Notes: generated by a model from the letters alone, not told the origin. Numbered from the stretch's first letter, positions 1 through 11,985 are shown. The stretch is 64,000 bases of DNA from Leishmania infantum JPCM5 (GCF_000002875.2 NC_009417.2:1345929-1409928); one strand, 5' to 3'. Made by a program: numbers and translations.

Positions 1-750
1 CTCTTCTTCGCTGTGCATACACTGGCGCGCCGTGCCTCGCGCAAGCCCTTGCATTCACTGTGTCTGCGTGGAGCGCTTGTGCGCAAGACGGCCGCCTCTG
101 GAACCTTGGGTATTACTCTCTGCCAGCGCAAATCCTTGGTGCCTCTCCACTGTTGTGCTTGCGTGTTCTTGTCGCTCGGCTGTGCTCCCACGCAGTGGTG
201 CTCACGCTCCCCCTCTTCTTCTTTTTTTTTTCGGTTGTTTCTGTTTTGCTTTTACCATCTCCTCCTCTCTCTTCATCACCTTCTTTCTCATTCTGCATGT
301 CGTCTGCACCCCCTCCCTCCGCATTCAAACGTTGACGTGTCTGCGGCCGCATCTGTCCGTGTGCCTGGAGTGTCGTGCGTTTTGCTTGTTTTTCTCCCCT
401 TCCGCCTGCAGCCTCCCTCCCCCCACCACTTCTTTTTCGCCCGTGCGTGTCTGCGTGCTCCTTGCTTTTAGCCTCCCGTTTTCTCATACGGTGCTCGCGC
501 ATACGTACGGAAGTACACATACATCTATACATCTATGTCTATATAGAGCTATATTATTCTTTTTGGATCTGTCTTTTGCGTGAGGCGTTCTCTGCGCCGA
601 TTGGCCCATCCCGATCCCCTCTGCTGTTCTACAGTGGGCTTTTGCGCCAACTCACCCCGTCCCTTTCTCTGTGTACTTTCAGGTCGTCTAGTGCTATTCC
701 TTCTTGTTTTTTTTTCTGTGTGGTGTTCTTTGGTCCCTTCTTTCCTGCAT
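1..750. other. intergenic / 5' flank, T/C-rich
   Basis: The stretch is rich in T and C runs with short overlapping open frames full of Leu, Ser, Phe and Cys, typical of trypanosomatid UTR or intergenic DNA read as protein. No convincing gene is seen. Two polypyrimidine-AG arrangements lie just upstream of the first gene: one ending with AG at 681-682, and a second from about 702 to 749 whose first AG is at 766-767. Confidence 0.6.
660..682 (+). promoter_or_regulatory. candidate spliced-leader acceptor for the first gene
   Basis: A pyrimidine-rich run ends in an AG at 681-682, 69 nt before the ATG at 751. A second, longer tract (about 702-749) has its first AG at 766-767 and would instead select the ATG at 808. 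Which acceptor is used decides the start of the protein. Inferred from sequence alone. Confidence 0.4.
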
Positions 751-3660
751 ATGATATCTGTGGCAAGCAACCTGTATCGAGCAAGTGGGCTGTGCGGTTC
801 CGTTGCGATGGAGACTAGTCTTCCAGAGGCGATCAGACTGGGAACGCCCAAAGAGCTCACTGCCTCCGTTCTCATCGAGCGTGGCAAAACCAGGGAGCAC
901 AGGATCAACGCAGTGATGGAAAGGGGCGGCGCGGGCAGCGCACAGAACGCATCGCAGCTGTTGAAAAAGGAAGCGCGCAATGCATGGCGCACGCAGGACA
1001 CCTTCGTGGACTTCGACACAGACAACAGTGACTCCGATGCCCAGTCAGGTGAGGAGACGGACCCCATCGGTGCCTGTATGGGCGATGGCAGTGCTTCGTC
1101 TGGCTCGTACTACGCTTCTTTCTACGCCTCCAAAGGTGATGACTCGGACACCACCTTGGACGGCACGCCGTCGCCGTCGTATGGGGAGTATGAGGAGAGT
1201 AACGAAGAGGTCGACGAAGCCGAGGAGGGCGAGGGGATTGCCGGCAACGAGGCGTCGCGCATCAGCGGCAACAGCTTCTCCAGCACAGACCCTGGGAGGA
1301 ATCTCAGCGTCATGTTTGACGTTAGCCGCAATAGCGTCTTTCCAGAGCAGCGAAGTAGCGTTAAGGGCTCCCCTGTGAGTGCGCTGCCGCCGGTCATGAT
1401 TTCCGGCGCGCCAAGCTCGCACAGAGCGCACGTCGCCTTGCTCGTGACTGGCCTCTCTGACACGCCGCGGCGCGCCCACGGCAGCGCTGCCTCGATGATG
1501 CCGCCGTACACCACGACGACGGCGTTGAACCCGAAGATGAGCGTATCTTTGGTGTTATCTCCCTCCGGCACGCTCAGCAACGGGACGTCCGCACCACCCG
1601 CAGATCCGCCGGCGGACTTGAGCAAACACGAGAGCGGCAACGCTGGCACCAGGCACCCACAGTCATCGGAGCAGAACAATTCAATGATGCTCTCGCAGAT
1701 GTATTTCTCCTTCGGCTCCGAAGCACATCAAGCGGAAGCGCGGTCGCCTCTCTGCAACGATCATGGCTGCGACAGAAGTAATCACGAACTTCCTACATTG
1801 GCTTGGGGTGACGAGAAGAGGCGCCGGAAGGTAAGCATGATGCAGATGGAGGCGATGCTGCCACTTCACGGGCATGCGAACCGCGTCAGCCACAACGAGG
1901 ACTCCGTTGTCGGCAGCATCTCTGGCTTTTGGCCTAGCAATGACGAAAAGAGTGAGGATAACATGTCGACACGGCCGTTGATGAGCAAGATGGATAGCAC
2001 CTTTCCGTCCTTCCTGAGGTACGCAGATGCGCGTTCGCCCTGCAACATCCCAGAAGAGACGCGAAACGCATCTTTCGGAACGAAGCAAGCTGACAAGCAG
2101 CTGACGACGTCCGCTGACGGGCGCCACGAGGGCAGAAACGAGCACAGCAGCAATTCCACTGGCCATCTGCCGCGCCGCTTTTTGTTTTTCCACGCACACA
2201 CCGGCCATGGCGGCAGTTCGCCAGGCGAAGCCTTCCTCTCCGGTAAGGCGCTTTCCCCCAACGCCATCGTTCGGGTGCTTCGGGGCGATTTCGACAGCCG
2301 CGACATCAGCCTTGATAGTCGCTTCCTTGATACCGACCCTCATCATAAGAGCGGTTCGACTATCATGGAGGTCAAAGGGCCTTCGCGTCAGCCACCAGCG
2401 TCCTCAAGGCACGCGTTGACTGCAGATGGTGCAGCCGATAGACACGGCGCAAGCACAGCAACGGCGGGCGACAGCGAAACCTCGTCGGGCCGCCGTGTTG
2501 AGGAGCCGGTGCGTCGCCGACCGTCTGGCGATGCGATCCTGAGCATCTGTAGAGGGGCCTCTTTTGGCCATACGCGTGAATCTTTCTCCGTGACCCGGCC
2601 GCTCAGCTCCGGCCAAGTGCATAGTCTAGACCCTGTGCCTTCGCAGCAGACGCTCATCGGTGTGTGGCGACTGCTGAGCTTCCGCGAGCAGGGCGACACG
2701 CCTCTCACGAGCGTCGAGCATGTGCCACACAAGAGAACATCAAAGAAAAAGCGTAGCAAGGACAAGAAGAGGAGCAAGGAGCACAAAAAGCAGCGCAGGC
2801 CACGCCCCACTGCCGAGTGCGGCCGCGTGGGCATCGACTCAGGAAGGAGTGAGAATGCCCGTGATGACGCTAACAAGGATGACGGCGCCCACGTCAACGC
2901 GGCACGAATGTGCAAGGAGAGGGATACAATGCGCTTGCCGGCTCGATTATCCGGCGTGAGCGCCGCTGGCGACGCACCAGCTGAATGCCATACCGGCGTG
3001 ACTTGCTATCGTCCCAGTTCCCCTCCTGGATCGGGCGAGGCCGCTGAGAAGCAAGGAGGTCTCCGAAGTAGTGTGGAGGCAAACTGCCACCCTCTCCGCC
3101 GGCAGCAGGCGGCGCTGCAAGACCTGTCCATGGGCGCACCGCCCACCGCGGATAACCTGAAGATACGAGCGCTTTCCTCCCGGACAGCTGTCCGCACCGT
3201 CTTTGTGACACCTGACACACTCACCGCTCCGCCGTCGCGCAATTCATCAGCGGAAAAGGTATCCGACGCTGCCGCGAATGCTTGTGTGCCCCAGCCCTCC
3301 GGTGCTGGCGTCGTGCGCGCCGTGGATAGTGCGAGCGTCGATGCAGCACAGAAACCCGACCGCTTCGAGAAGGTCGAGGAGCCGCCAGTAGAGAGCCCAT
3401 CCGCGACAGTGCGCCGCGTGACTGTACGCTCAGGGAATTCAAAGGTGTTAATGAACCATGTTCGCGGGTGCAGTACAAGCAGCGACTCCGACGGCGGTGC
3501 GCGGCGGCTTCGAGGAGCGCCAGCCGCGCAGGTGCGGCTATCCGTATCGCCGCCAAACGGACGCCTCCCGATTCGTTCGTACGACGGCTTGGCCGCTCAC
3601 AACGGCGAAGGATCGCTGCGGTTCCCAACCCGTCCGCAGGAGGGACTGCCACCACTGTAG
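751..3660 (+). CDS. large disordered hypothetical protein, Ser-rich with acidic and basic patches
   Basis: I do not recognise this protein (969 residues from ATG 751, or 950 from ATG 808 if the downstream splice acceptor is used). It has no visible catalytic motif, signal peptide or membrane segment. The N-terminal quarter has acidic stretches: an Asp/Ser/Glu-rich run encoded near 1010-1060 and a Glu-rich run near 1180-1240. A strongly basic Lys/Arg cluster is encoded near 2732-2810 and could act as a nuclear localisation signal or RNA/microtubule contact. The rest is Ser, Pro, Gly and Arg rich with no obvious fold. Codon use is the GC-rich third-position style of its neighbours, and the frame stays open for 2.9 kb, so it is very likely real. 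The open frame upstream of 751 has no ATG and crosses the splice-acceptor region, so it is probably not translated. Function unknown. Confidence 0.8.
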   Translation: MISVASNLYRASGLCGSVAMETSLPEAIRLGTPKELTASVLIERGKTREHRINAVMERGGAGSAQNASQLLKKEARNAWRTQDTFVDFDTDNSDSDAQSGEETDPIGACMGDGSASSGSYYASFYASKGDDSDTTLDGTPSPSYGEYEESNEEVDEAEEGEGIAGNEASRISGNSFSSTDPGRNLSVMFDVSRNSVFPEQRSSVKGSPVSALPPVMISGAPSSHRAHVALLVTGLSDTPRRAHGSAASMMPPYTTTTALNPKMSVSLVLSPSGTLSNGTSAPPADPPADLSKHESGNAGTRHPQSSEQNNSMMLSQMYFSFGSEAHQAEARSPLCNDHGCDRSNHELPTLAWGDEKRRRKVSMMQMEAMLPLHGHANRVSHNEDSVVGSISGFWPSNDEKSEDNMSTRPLMSKMDSTFPSFLRYADARSPCNIPEETRNASFGTKQADKQLTTSADGRHEGRNEHSSNSTGHLPRRFLFFHAHTGHGGSSPGEAFLSGKALSPNAIVRVLRGDFDSRDISLDSRFLDTDPHHKSGSTIMEVKGPSRQPPASSRHALTADGAADRHGASTATAGDSETSSGRRVEEPVRRRPSGDAILSICRGASFGHTRESFSVTRPLSSGQVHSLDPVPSQQTLIGVWRLLSFREQGDTPLTSVEHVPHKRTSKKKRSKDKKRSKEHKKQRRPRPTAECGRVGIDSGRSENARDDANKDDGAHVNAARMCKERDTMRLPARLSGVSAAGDAPAECHTGVTCYRPSSPPGSGEAAEKQGGLRSSVEANCHPLRRQQAALQDLSMGAPPTADNLKIRALSSRTAVRTVFVTPDTLTAPPSRNSSAEKVSDAAANACVPQPSGAGVVRAVDSASVDAAQKPDRFEKVEEPPVESPSATVRRVTVRSGNSKVLMNHVRGCSTSSDSDGGARRLRGAPAAQVRLSVSPPNGRLPIRSYDGLAAHNGEGSLRFPTRPQEGLPPL

Positions 3661-4148
3661 CTCTGCCTGGAAGCAGCGACAATGCCTCAACCCTCTCTCC
3701 CTCGCCATTCTTCAGCACATGTGTCTGTCTGCCGATGTGTGTATGTGTGTAGTGTGTCTGCAAGTACCTCTGCTGCCTCTGCTATTTTTCTTCGCTGGCC
3801 TTTGCATGTGAGTTTTCAGATGGTGCTGTTGTTGCAAGGGCTCTCGAGGAGAGGAAGGTCTTGTGTCTTCTTGTCTTCTTCTGCTCTTTCACTCTGGCCG
3901 CTGTCGATGAGTTTGTATGCGCGCAAGCGACTCCCAGTGACTTAATCGAACTCTCGCCTGAAGCTGGTACATATCTTTCTCTGTGGCTTTTATGCCTCAC
4001 CACGCCCAAGCAATCACACAGGACAGGCGGGTAATGCTCCCCCTGTGCGGCAACAACGACCAAAAAACAACAGCAACCAAACTGTTCGGCATTGCCATGC
4101 TCCTGCGATTGCGTTTGAGAGGATGAGAAATCACCTCGCCTCCTCGAT

Positions 4149-4170
4149 ACACACACACACACACACACAC
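4149..4170. repeat. CA dinucleotide microsatellite
   Basis: Eleven AC units in a row, followed by an imperfect GCACAC extension, in noncoding DNA downstream of the first gene. Confidence 0.9.
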
Positions 4171-5849
4171 GCACACGGGTTCTCTTACAGCTCAGCCATT
4201 CAGCCGCCTCTGAGGCCCATCCGGGGAGATGTCACATAGACACCACACCCAGAACCCGCCGTTCTATCCGCCCTTCTTACCGCACGCGCCCAAATACGAG
4301 CTCTCTGTGCTTATGCCGCCGTTTTCCTTTGTTCGCCCGCTATGTGTGTAAGGGTGTGCGCGTGTTCGTGTGCGTATGGGTTTCATACATCGACACCTGT
4401 GTGCGGGTTTTGTGCAGCGAAGGTGATGGGCTTCATCGCTCATACACATACACGGGAGAGAAGCAGGGTGAGCGAAGAAAAAGAGCCACAGGAGGACATG
4501 TAACGTGCTGGTGCGTGTCTGTGTATGGCCCAGCGTCTTGCGAATGGGCTCTCTTCCTCCCCTCCTCCGCTCTCACTACCTCTTGTTGCCATCATCTCTC
4601 TCAGTTCTCTGGCTTTCGTTTTCGTTGTGGTTCGCGTTTTACAGCATGCGCAGATGTGCACACGTTCTCCCTCACTTCCTGCGTCTCCTTTTAGCTGTGC
4701 TTTTGTATTTCTGTTGCTTCAGCGGTGCTGGAGCAGGGTGGAGGACGGCAGTGGAAAGGCGAAGGTGGCCCAAGTAGATCATGTGTGTGTGTAAGGGGGG
4801 GCTTTGTGTCATGTGCACAGAAGAGAGAACGACATGCAGAGGGGCTACACCAGAAAGAATGTCTCCTCGTCTTCCCCGGGACCCTCCCCACGCACGTGCT
4901 GCGGCCCCACTCACCTCTCACTACATTCCCCGTTCTCTTCCGTCTTTTTCCCTCAATGTTTTTTTTGTCAACGCTCGGCTTGCTTTTGTTCGTCGCGTTT
5001 GGAACGAAATCCACACAAGCACGCAAATTCCGGTCGACCAAACTCGAGGAGCACAAGCGAAGAACCTGAGAAAGCCGGCAAGACTGCAAGAGAGCGAGAA
5101 GGAGCCATTCTCGCCTATGGCCTCGCTCTCTCTTCTTCTCCGCGCTTTCCTCCATCTCTTGTGATTATCCTACGGTTCGCTTTGTGTGCGCGCGCGTGTG
5201 TGTTTGAGCTCCCCTGCCCCCTCCCCTCCTCCTCTTGGTTTTACCTGTCTCGCTGCATCACGTAACGCGATGCAGCCGAGCGAGGGGTAGTTGATAGGAC
5301 GGCGAAGGTGGGGGGGGCAGGGTATACGTGCGGTTGTCCGTCTTTGGGTAAGTGGCGAGCTTGAAAAAAGCGCTGCAGCAAGCGAGACCATGGCTGAAGG
5401 TGGAGGGGCAAACACCATCCGATTACTGTGCGTGGTGTCGTGCTTGCGCAGCTCATCAGCCACCGCCATTTTCCTGTCGCCTCGTGCGCCATCCCCAGTC
5501 CACATCCCGATTCTCGCTTCCCACTCTTTCTGCGCTGCTCTCTCGGTGCTCTTTCACACGCGCTTGTGCATTTCTGTGGTTAAGTTCAGTTGTGTTCCTC
5601 GCTTGCGGGCGCTTGGATTCGATGTGTCTCTCCTTTTTTGGATTTTGTGTGTTCGTGCTCCTGACTTTTGAGGGCTGCATGTCTTTATGCTTTGGTTCGC
5701 TCTCCTCTGAGTTGCATGACACAGCTGCAGAAAACTGGTCTTCTCATGTGAATAATGTGCTGCAGCATCGTTGACACAAACATGTGCACAAAACGCGTTT
5801 TCCTTTTCTTTGTGTTTTCCACGTGTGCTTGCTTCCCCACATTATGCCG

Positions 5850-7480
5850 CCCACCTCAGCGCGTGGCATCTCAGGGGGCCGCCACACAGCACGGTGGGCG
5901 GAAGCCGAGCAGCCCTCCTATCCCTGTCAATGCCCTGCCACTTCTGGCGGTGACGCGGCCAATCACCTACCACGTAGGGGGGAGGTCAGAGCGATGTATC
6001 GCTACTGATGTCGGCGCTCGGGTTCTGGATGGCGTGGCATCGGAGCGACCTCGCGACAGTGAACACGCTTGTGCCATCCATGCGATTACGCAGAGTGTCA
6101 GTGTCACTCGACCGTGTCTCACACGGCCCGGCTGGTGGCTGGGGGGCCTGAGCGCCACGCTGAGATATGCGAGACGCGTCGGCCGGCATGATGGAGCGGC
6201 TGTGATCCGATCCTCGAGGCGCGGAGCTGGTGGGTTCGCCTGGAAGCAGAGGCTGCGCTCGCATAGGTGGGTGGGCACCTTGCTTTAACGCGCGAGCCCA
6301 CCGCTGCTTTGCACCACGCAACGGAGCCTCTGCCAGGGCCGACGGGGGTGGAGAGACATCGTGCGTGGTTTGATCGCGGTCATAAGACAGCGAACGGAAG
6401 CATTCAACGGAAACAAATTTTTGTTTGCACCCGTCATGATGCTGACTACCATACTGTGGTGCCAGGGCTCAGTTCCCGCTCTTTGGGGGGGAGCCATGGA
6501 GTCATGCAGCCTGCTCTGAGGTACGACTGCGGTCTCTTGGTGTCGGCGGACAAGCCTGTGCTGGCGCTGAGCCGAAGCAACTTGGGGGCATGAGCACGCT
6601 TGGAAACGCTCGCTGCGGTTGTTGTCGAGGATTCGACCGCTTTGCTTGCACTTCCACTCCTGTCAGAGGCGTGCGGATACCGGGGAAGGCGAAGCGCCGC
6701 TGCCGCCACAGACTCAGGGCAGCGCCCCGCCTGTCGCGGCACATGCGGGCAAGGTATCCAGGCACGCCCCCGGGCAACAACGCCGCCATGAGGCAGGCAC
6801 TGTGATGCGGAAGTGCGAGCAGTGTGCGCCGGCGCTGTCAAGCACCGCTGGCATGGTGTGTCTGATGCGAGCAAAGCATCCAGGGGCCGGCCGAGCACGG
6901 GCGATGGGGGGGGGAGGGGAAGAAGGCGCATGCAGGGCCATGCCGATGCCCCCTCTCCCGCAGTGCATGTGTGCGGAGCATGCGGCGTCTCCTGCATCCG
7001 ACCGAGTGGGCTGATGCGGCGCGGACGCCGGCAGGCATGACGAGGGCACCCGGGACGGCACCACCGAGCCATCGGGTGTGCACTGCGGAGAGCCGCCACG
7101 CCACATTACGGGATGCCGCGGTTGGAGCGGACTGGGGGGCGGGCGGGCGAAGCACGGCATGCAGGCAGTGTGTGCCGGGCCTCAGAAGGACCCTGACCCC
7201 TGAGGCTTTCGAGGCTCCTCCTTGCGTTCGTGCGGCACGCACCTGGACCGCCCACCCACCACGTGCACGACAGGCGCCGATCGCGCAGCGGGCACAGGAA
7301 GAGTAGGCGATGAAGGGCAGGGCGAGCGTGCTGGACGCATGGCGCGATTCGACGAGCGGGAGAGCCACGTCCCAGGCGACGAGCATTTAGCCCGAGCGCG
7401 ACAGAGTTAGGTGAGCGGTGGCTGCATGCCGATGCTTGTCGACATGTTCGTGTTGGGCCGACACACGGCGGAAAGGAAAA
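5850..7480. mobile_element. GC-rich island, candidate SIDER-like retroposon remnant(s)
   Basis: This island is GC-rich and lacks the T/C bias of the DNA on both sides. Its left 306 bp (5853-6158) recur at 24339-24645 with only about five visible differences, and weaker similarity continues for about 200 bp. Around 6453-6487 the + strand reads GTGGTGCCAGGG, then CTCAG, then CTCTTTGG. From memory this resembles the 3' half of the 77-79-nt hallmark of trypanosomatid ingi/L1Tc-clade retroposons. A second TGCCAGGG lies near 6335-6342. SIDERs are known as short degenerate retroposons, often in 3' UTRs of Leishmania genes. Orientation is unresolved: the hallmark reads on the +, but the truncated second copy fits an element on the -. 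No reverse-transcriptase frame or terminal A-run is visible. Confidence 0.5.
5853..6158. repeat. dispersed repeat, copy A (partner at 24339-24645)
   Basis: About 306 bp almost identical to copy B, starting at a shared ACCTCAGCGCG and ending at a shared GAGCGCCAC. The visible differences are three near the left edge and two single-base changes further in. Beyond the right edge the copies still share short blocks at lower identity. Confidence 0.9.
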
Positions 7481-8292
7481 GCCAACCTGCAGGCACTCAT
7501 CACGTCGACGTGCGCTTATTTTGCTCTTTACGCTTGTGTGTCTCTGCTTGTGCATTGTTGACTGGCCTCTTGCTGTTGTGCGCTGCTCTTGTCGCTATCT
7601 GTTGTGTCGGTGTTGCACGTGCATTTTGCCGGGGTGAGATGACACCACATCGTTGTGTTCCTGCCTCTTCGGAGTGGATTCTTCTCGTTCTGTCCGTCCT
7701 TGTGCATGAGTGCGCGATTCTGTCTCTCCTTTGCCGACTTCCCTTTTGGTGCATCACGCGTTTTCGGAAATGGCCGGTGCTCCTGTCGGTTGCACCGCCT
7801 GGGCTCTGTCCGAGTATTTTTCTCTGCGCCCTTTGGAATGCTTGTCTTATGTTGTGTCACACAACAGCTGTACGCTTGGCTGTTGATGGTTTCGTGGATG
7901 CCCGCCTACGAGGAGCGTTGGGGTCTCCCTGCTGCTGCTGTTTCGTGACGTTGAGCGGCGCTGGTTGCTGGCCTTGTCGCGTATGCCACTTTTGCGTTGT
8001 CTCATGTGCCGTTTAACATGCCATTCGCTGTGTTTAGTGTGTGTTCCCATTTTGTTCCTTTTCGTGGTCTTGTCGGTTGCCTCTCCTCTCTCTCGGGTGG
8101 GCCTGTCCGTGTTGATGGATGCGCGTCCTGTGTGCCTGTGTGTGTGTGTGTGTGCTTGAGGAGCGTTCCTTCATATTTTTTTTTTTCGCCTCCGAAAGGC
8201 TGTTCGCTGAGCATGTGAGACTAGCTCGAATAGGCGACATGTGTAAAGATTTTGTGATCGTTTGTTATCCGTATTTGTGAGATGCGAACACC

Positions 8293-8541
8293 ATGGTGAC
8301 AGCCACTACTACCACGTCCACCAATATCTCCCCTCGCCGTTTTCTACTCCGAGTGCTTTCTTCTGTTGCTTCCTCGTTGCCATGTGTGGCTTTGGCGTTA
8401 CGCCTACTCCTGTGCATCTGTGGTGCTTTTTTCGCTGGGTCCAGTCTCCACTTCACTCTCTACCTCACTGTATCCATTCTGTTTTCGCTGCTCGTCCCTG
8501 CGCTTTTCTACTCAAATACCAGACCAGCTGTGATGTTGTAG
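8293..8541 (+). CDS. doubtful small hydrophobic ORF
   Basis: An ATG with an ACC just before it opens 82 codons rich in Leu, Ser, Ala and Phe that could form two or three membrane spans. The surrounding DNA is T/C-rich, which favours such peptides by chance, and no strong polypyrimidine-AG signal lies immediately upstream. It is listed only because the start context is good and the frame is free of stops. Probably not a gene. Confidence 0.12.
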   Translation: MVTATTTTSTNISPRRFLLRVLSSVASSLPCVALALRLLLCICGAFFAGSSLHFTLYLTVSILFSLLVPALFYSNTRPAVML

Positions 8542-11500
8542 CGGGGGCGCGCACGCCCATATCGCGCCGAGAAGGAATCTCGAGCGAACGAGCATCAGCC
8601 ATGGTGTGAGGGACAGCGCCACAGACGCTACCGTGGGACTGGTTTCCTCAAACTTCGCCTGTCTTCTCATACTGACGGACGTGCGACTCAACGGTGATGA
8701 AAATGCTGTACTTTCACAGCTTCCCCCCTTCCGGCTTCTCCGCACGCACATGCGTGCAGGCAATGGCACAGAAAACGCTTGCCATCCAGGAGCATGCTTG
8801 GCCAACTGCGTGCGCATGCGAGGCTCGGAAAGGGGGTTCGACAGTGCAGTTCGCTGACACTTGAACCTTTCGTCTTCTCATCTGATTTGTGTCTTCCCCT
8901 CCTCCACTCGGCCAACGGCCATGTTGGATTCTCTCTCTTCCGCCTTCTTTCTCTCACCTGCGCGACTCACGTCATTATGGGGCGCGCCTTCTTTTGGACT
9001 CGTTTGTGTCCGTCTTTGGCGCTGTCTCTCGTGCGTCTCTATGCGTCTGAACCCAGAGAGGCGCACCGTGCCACCACAGCGCACGCACATCAGTGACACC
9101 GTTTTCAGCAGCTGCAGCACCACTAACGGGAGAGCACGCTCAGGACGAGAGAAAACGAAACAAGGGCGTAGCGCTCATATCATCCGCGGGCGGGACTATA
9201 TGTCCATCGCTTCACTCTCGACACACGGAGCTACACACAAAAACACACAGATACGCGCATAGGTCGCGCACCGTAGATTGTGCTTCTCTCACTCCCCCCC
9301 CCACGCTCCCCCTCCAACGATTCTGCGCGTTGCCGCAGCACACTCGCTGCCGCGCCATTTGTGCAAAGTGTTTCTCGTGTTGTGCTCTCGTGCCTTCTCT
9401 CTGCTTGCTTGCCAGAACCAGAGCAAGGGAAAGACGCACACACAAACACAAACGCACAGGCCACTGCTCACAAGACTCCTCCAACCAGAGGCAGAGACAG
9501 CTCGCGTTGGGTGGACGTGTTGGCGGCTCTCCGTCGACTTCATCTTTCTGCTGCTGCGCATCTTTTTTTTTTCTTTGACTTTGTGCGTCCGTCGTCATTG
9601 AAGGCGAGCGCTCTGTTGTTTGCCCTTACGTGTGTGTGTGTGGCACACGTGCCGCTGCTTCAACGTCCTCGATCACCTTTGATTTGTTTTGTGTTTCCTT
9701 CCTTTTCTGCTCCTTACACCTGCGGCGTTGTTTGTGGCTGTGAAACCTGCTCCTCAACACGGACACGCTCCCTCCCCCGATCCCCTCCCTTCCTTTTCCT
9801 TTCCTTCCATTGCCATTCAGCTCACTGTTGTCGCCCCGTCCATCTCCCTCCTCTATCCTTGAGTGTTGGCTAGCGAGAGCGTTTCCGAGTACTGACGACA
9901 AGTCTGCTGAGCACCGCCGAAGGGAAGGAGGACGGGGAAAAACAAGCCGCAGCATTCACCGCACAGTGATCGCAAGAAAACTTGAGCTTGGAGAAGCTCG
10001 TCATTGCGCTGTTTCCGTCGTCGTGGTTAGCGTTGCCCACCGTGCGGATACCAGTGGCTGCTGAAAGGGGAAGAGGTAGCGCTTACATCGAGTTGGAGGA
10101 CAAGGAAAGAGAAACGCTGTGACGGTGCTGGTCGTGGGGCTTTATCTTACTACCGCCGCCCTCTCTCGTGGTGCATGCTGACGTTGTCTCTCTTCGGTGG
10201 AGGTTGTCAGCATCGCCTGTCGGCTTCCCCCCCCTCCCCCCGCTTTTCTCTCTGCTCGATCTGCTGCACCCCTCCCCCAACCCACACCTGTCTGTGGCTT
10301 GTTTAAGGCATTCCTTTCGCATTGGATAATCGCCGGTGCCGTCTGCGTGTATTGCAGACGTGAGGGATAAGTGGCGGTGGGAAAGGCGGATTGGTAGCAC
10401 GTGCACGCCTTTCCCGGGCTTTGTGTGCCCTCATTTTTCATCTCTAGTTTCTTTTCTTCTTCCCATCTCGTCTGTGTGTTTCCTGTTGTGGTTGTGAGAG
10501 TGTGCGGGTGCGTCTGCTGGCCAGACGTCGCTCATTCACTTGGTGTGTATCTCCTCCTCTTGCGTGCACTCATATTTTTGTTTTCTATTCCTCTTGCTTT
10601 CTTTTTTTTTTAGGTGGGGGAGGGGTAGGTGAATATCCTTGGTGCTGCTGCTAAAGCTGTGTTGGTGGTTCAACGACTGCGAGCTCGCTGTCCCTCGGTG
10701 TGTTTATATGTTATGCGTTTGGTTTACATCATCCGGTTAGACGTAAGCAAAGGGGGAGAAAAAAGAAGCCGACCAACAGACCAAAAGACAAGAGGCGAGA
10801 CGCCTGCTCATCTGCAGACGCGGTGCGCTCGCATCGTTGCTTCTTTGTGTGTCGTTCACAGTGGGTGGCTCTCTGTCCATTCGACTTTGCATTCTATTTC
10901 TTATTTTCCTTAAATTGCTCTGCGTGTGCGTGCGAGTGGGTGTCAGCGGTGTCTACCTGCAGCGTTGCCAATAGCATTCTTGTGTACGCGCAGGATACCC
11001 GTGCTTTAGTCCTTTCTTACATCTTTTCCTTACTCACCTCTCCTATTCTCATTTACTTCTCCTCACTCATTTTCACGTGGCGCGCCACCATCCACATACC
11101 TCCGCGTCCCCCCACTTCTCCACCCTCAACAAGTGTGTGTGTGTGTGTGTCTGTGTTGGTGGACTTGCCAGCAGGTTGTCGCGGCATTCTCTTTTCATAT
11201 GTCGTTTAGTTTTGCGTATTTGTTTCCTTCCGACTCTCAGCTGCTTTTGCACCACCGATTCGTGTCGACACTTGTCTTGTTCTCGCCATCGTATTCCCCT
11301 GTACAAGATTCTATTCGGCCTTCCTCCTGTCACGTTCCGTCTATCCCGCTCCTGCCGTCGCCGTGTACCTTAGACACCCACACACACCTACAAGAAGCGC
11401 AGCGCGTTCGGTACGCCTGCCTGTCATTGACCCCTGCAGCGTTGGGAAAGGAATTAAAGTACGTGAGTGACGCCCTTTTTCTTGTCTGTTTTCCAAATCC

Positions 11501-11940
11501 CAGAGAGCGGGCGCGTGCGCGTGTGATTCGCTCGCCTTCCTCTCTGGCGGCGTAGCGCGCATAGTCGAAGGCGAGAACGACGCTGAGAATATCAAAGTGG
11601 TCGTGCAACAGCCCGGAGGAAAAGTAGTGGTCAGCCGTTGTGGCAGTGTTGCTTCCACGTTCACATCCGCGCAGTCATCGAAAGAGGAAGCGAACCAGAC
11701 AGCACGAAAGTCTCGGCGCTTGCTCCCCCCTCTCACACGCACGCAAGCACGCACGCGGAGAGTGACCCAGATACTCGATTGTGAGACAAGCACACATCAG
11801 GCCCCCACTCTTCCATCCGCAGCAGTGACTGCTACTAAAAAAAGAAGGAAAACGAAGGGTCAGCCAGTACCCACGTCTCAGAGAAGCACCGACAAAAAGA
11901 GATTTCGTTTTGTTGTTGTTTTCGGCTCAGCGCTGGCTAG

Positions 11941-11985
11941 TCTCTTTTTTTTTTTTTGATGACTTCGTTTTTGGTCGCCTGCTAG
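11941..11985 (+). promoter_or_regulatory. candidate spliced-leader acceptor
   Basis: A run of 13 T residues within a pyrimidine tract is followed by an AG at 11984-11985, 45 nt before the ATG at 12031. Another AG at about 12027-12028 follows a second T/C-rich stretch and is an alternative. Confidence 0.45.

Noticed and set aside
580..750. Upstream extension of the first gene's open frame, including a hydrophobic stretch resembling a signal anchor
   Set aside because: It starts at GTG, has no ATG before 751, and is made of the pyrimidine-rich splice-acceptor region.
4149..4170. CA repeat considered as a CRISPR-like or regulatory array
   Set aside because: A simple dinucleotide microsatellite without spacers.
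7411..8016. 201-codon frame, Cys/Leu-rich, seemingly membranous
   Set aside because: It starts at GTG, and its composition follows the T/G/C-rich DNA. No splice signal or recognisable motif.
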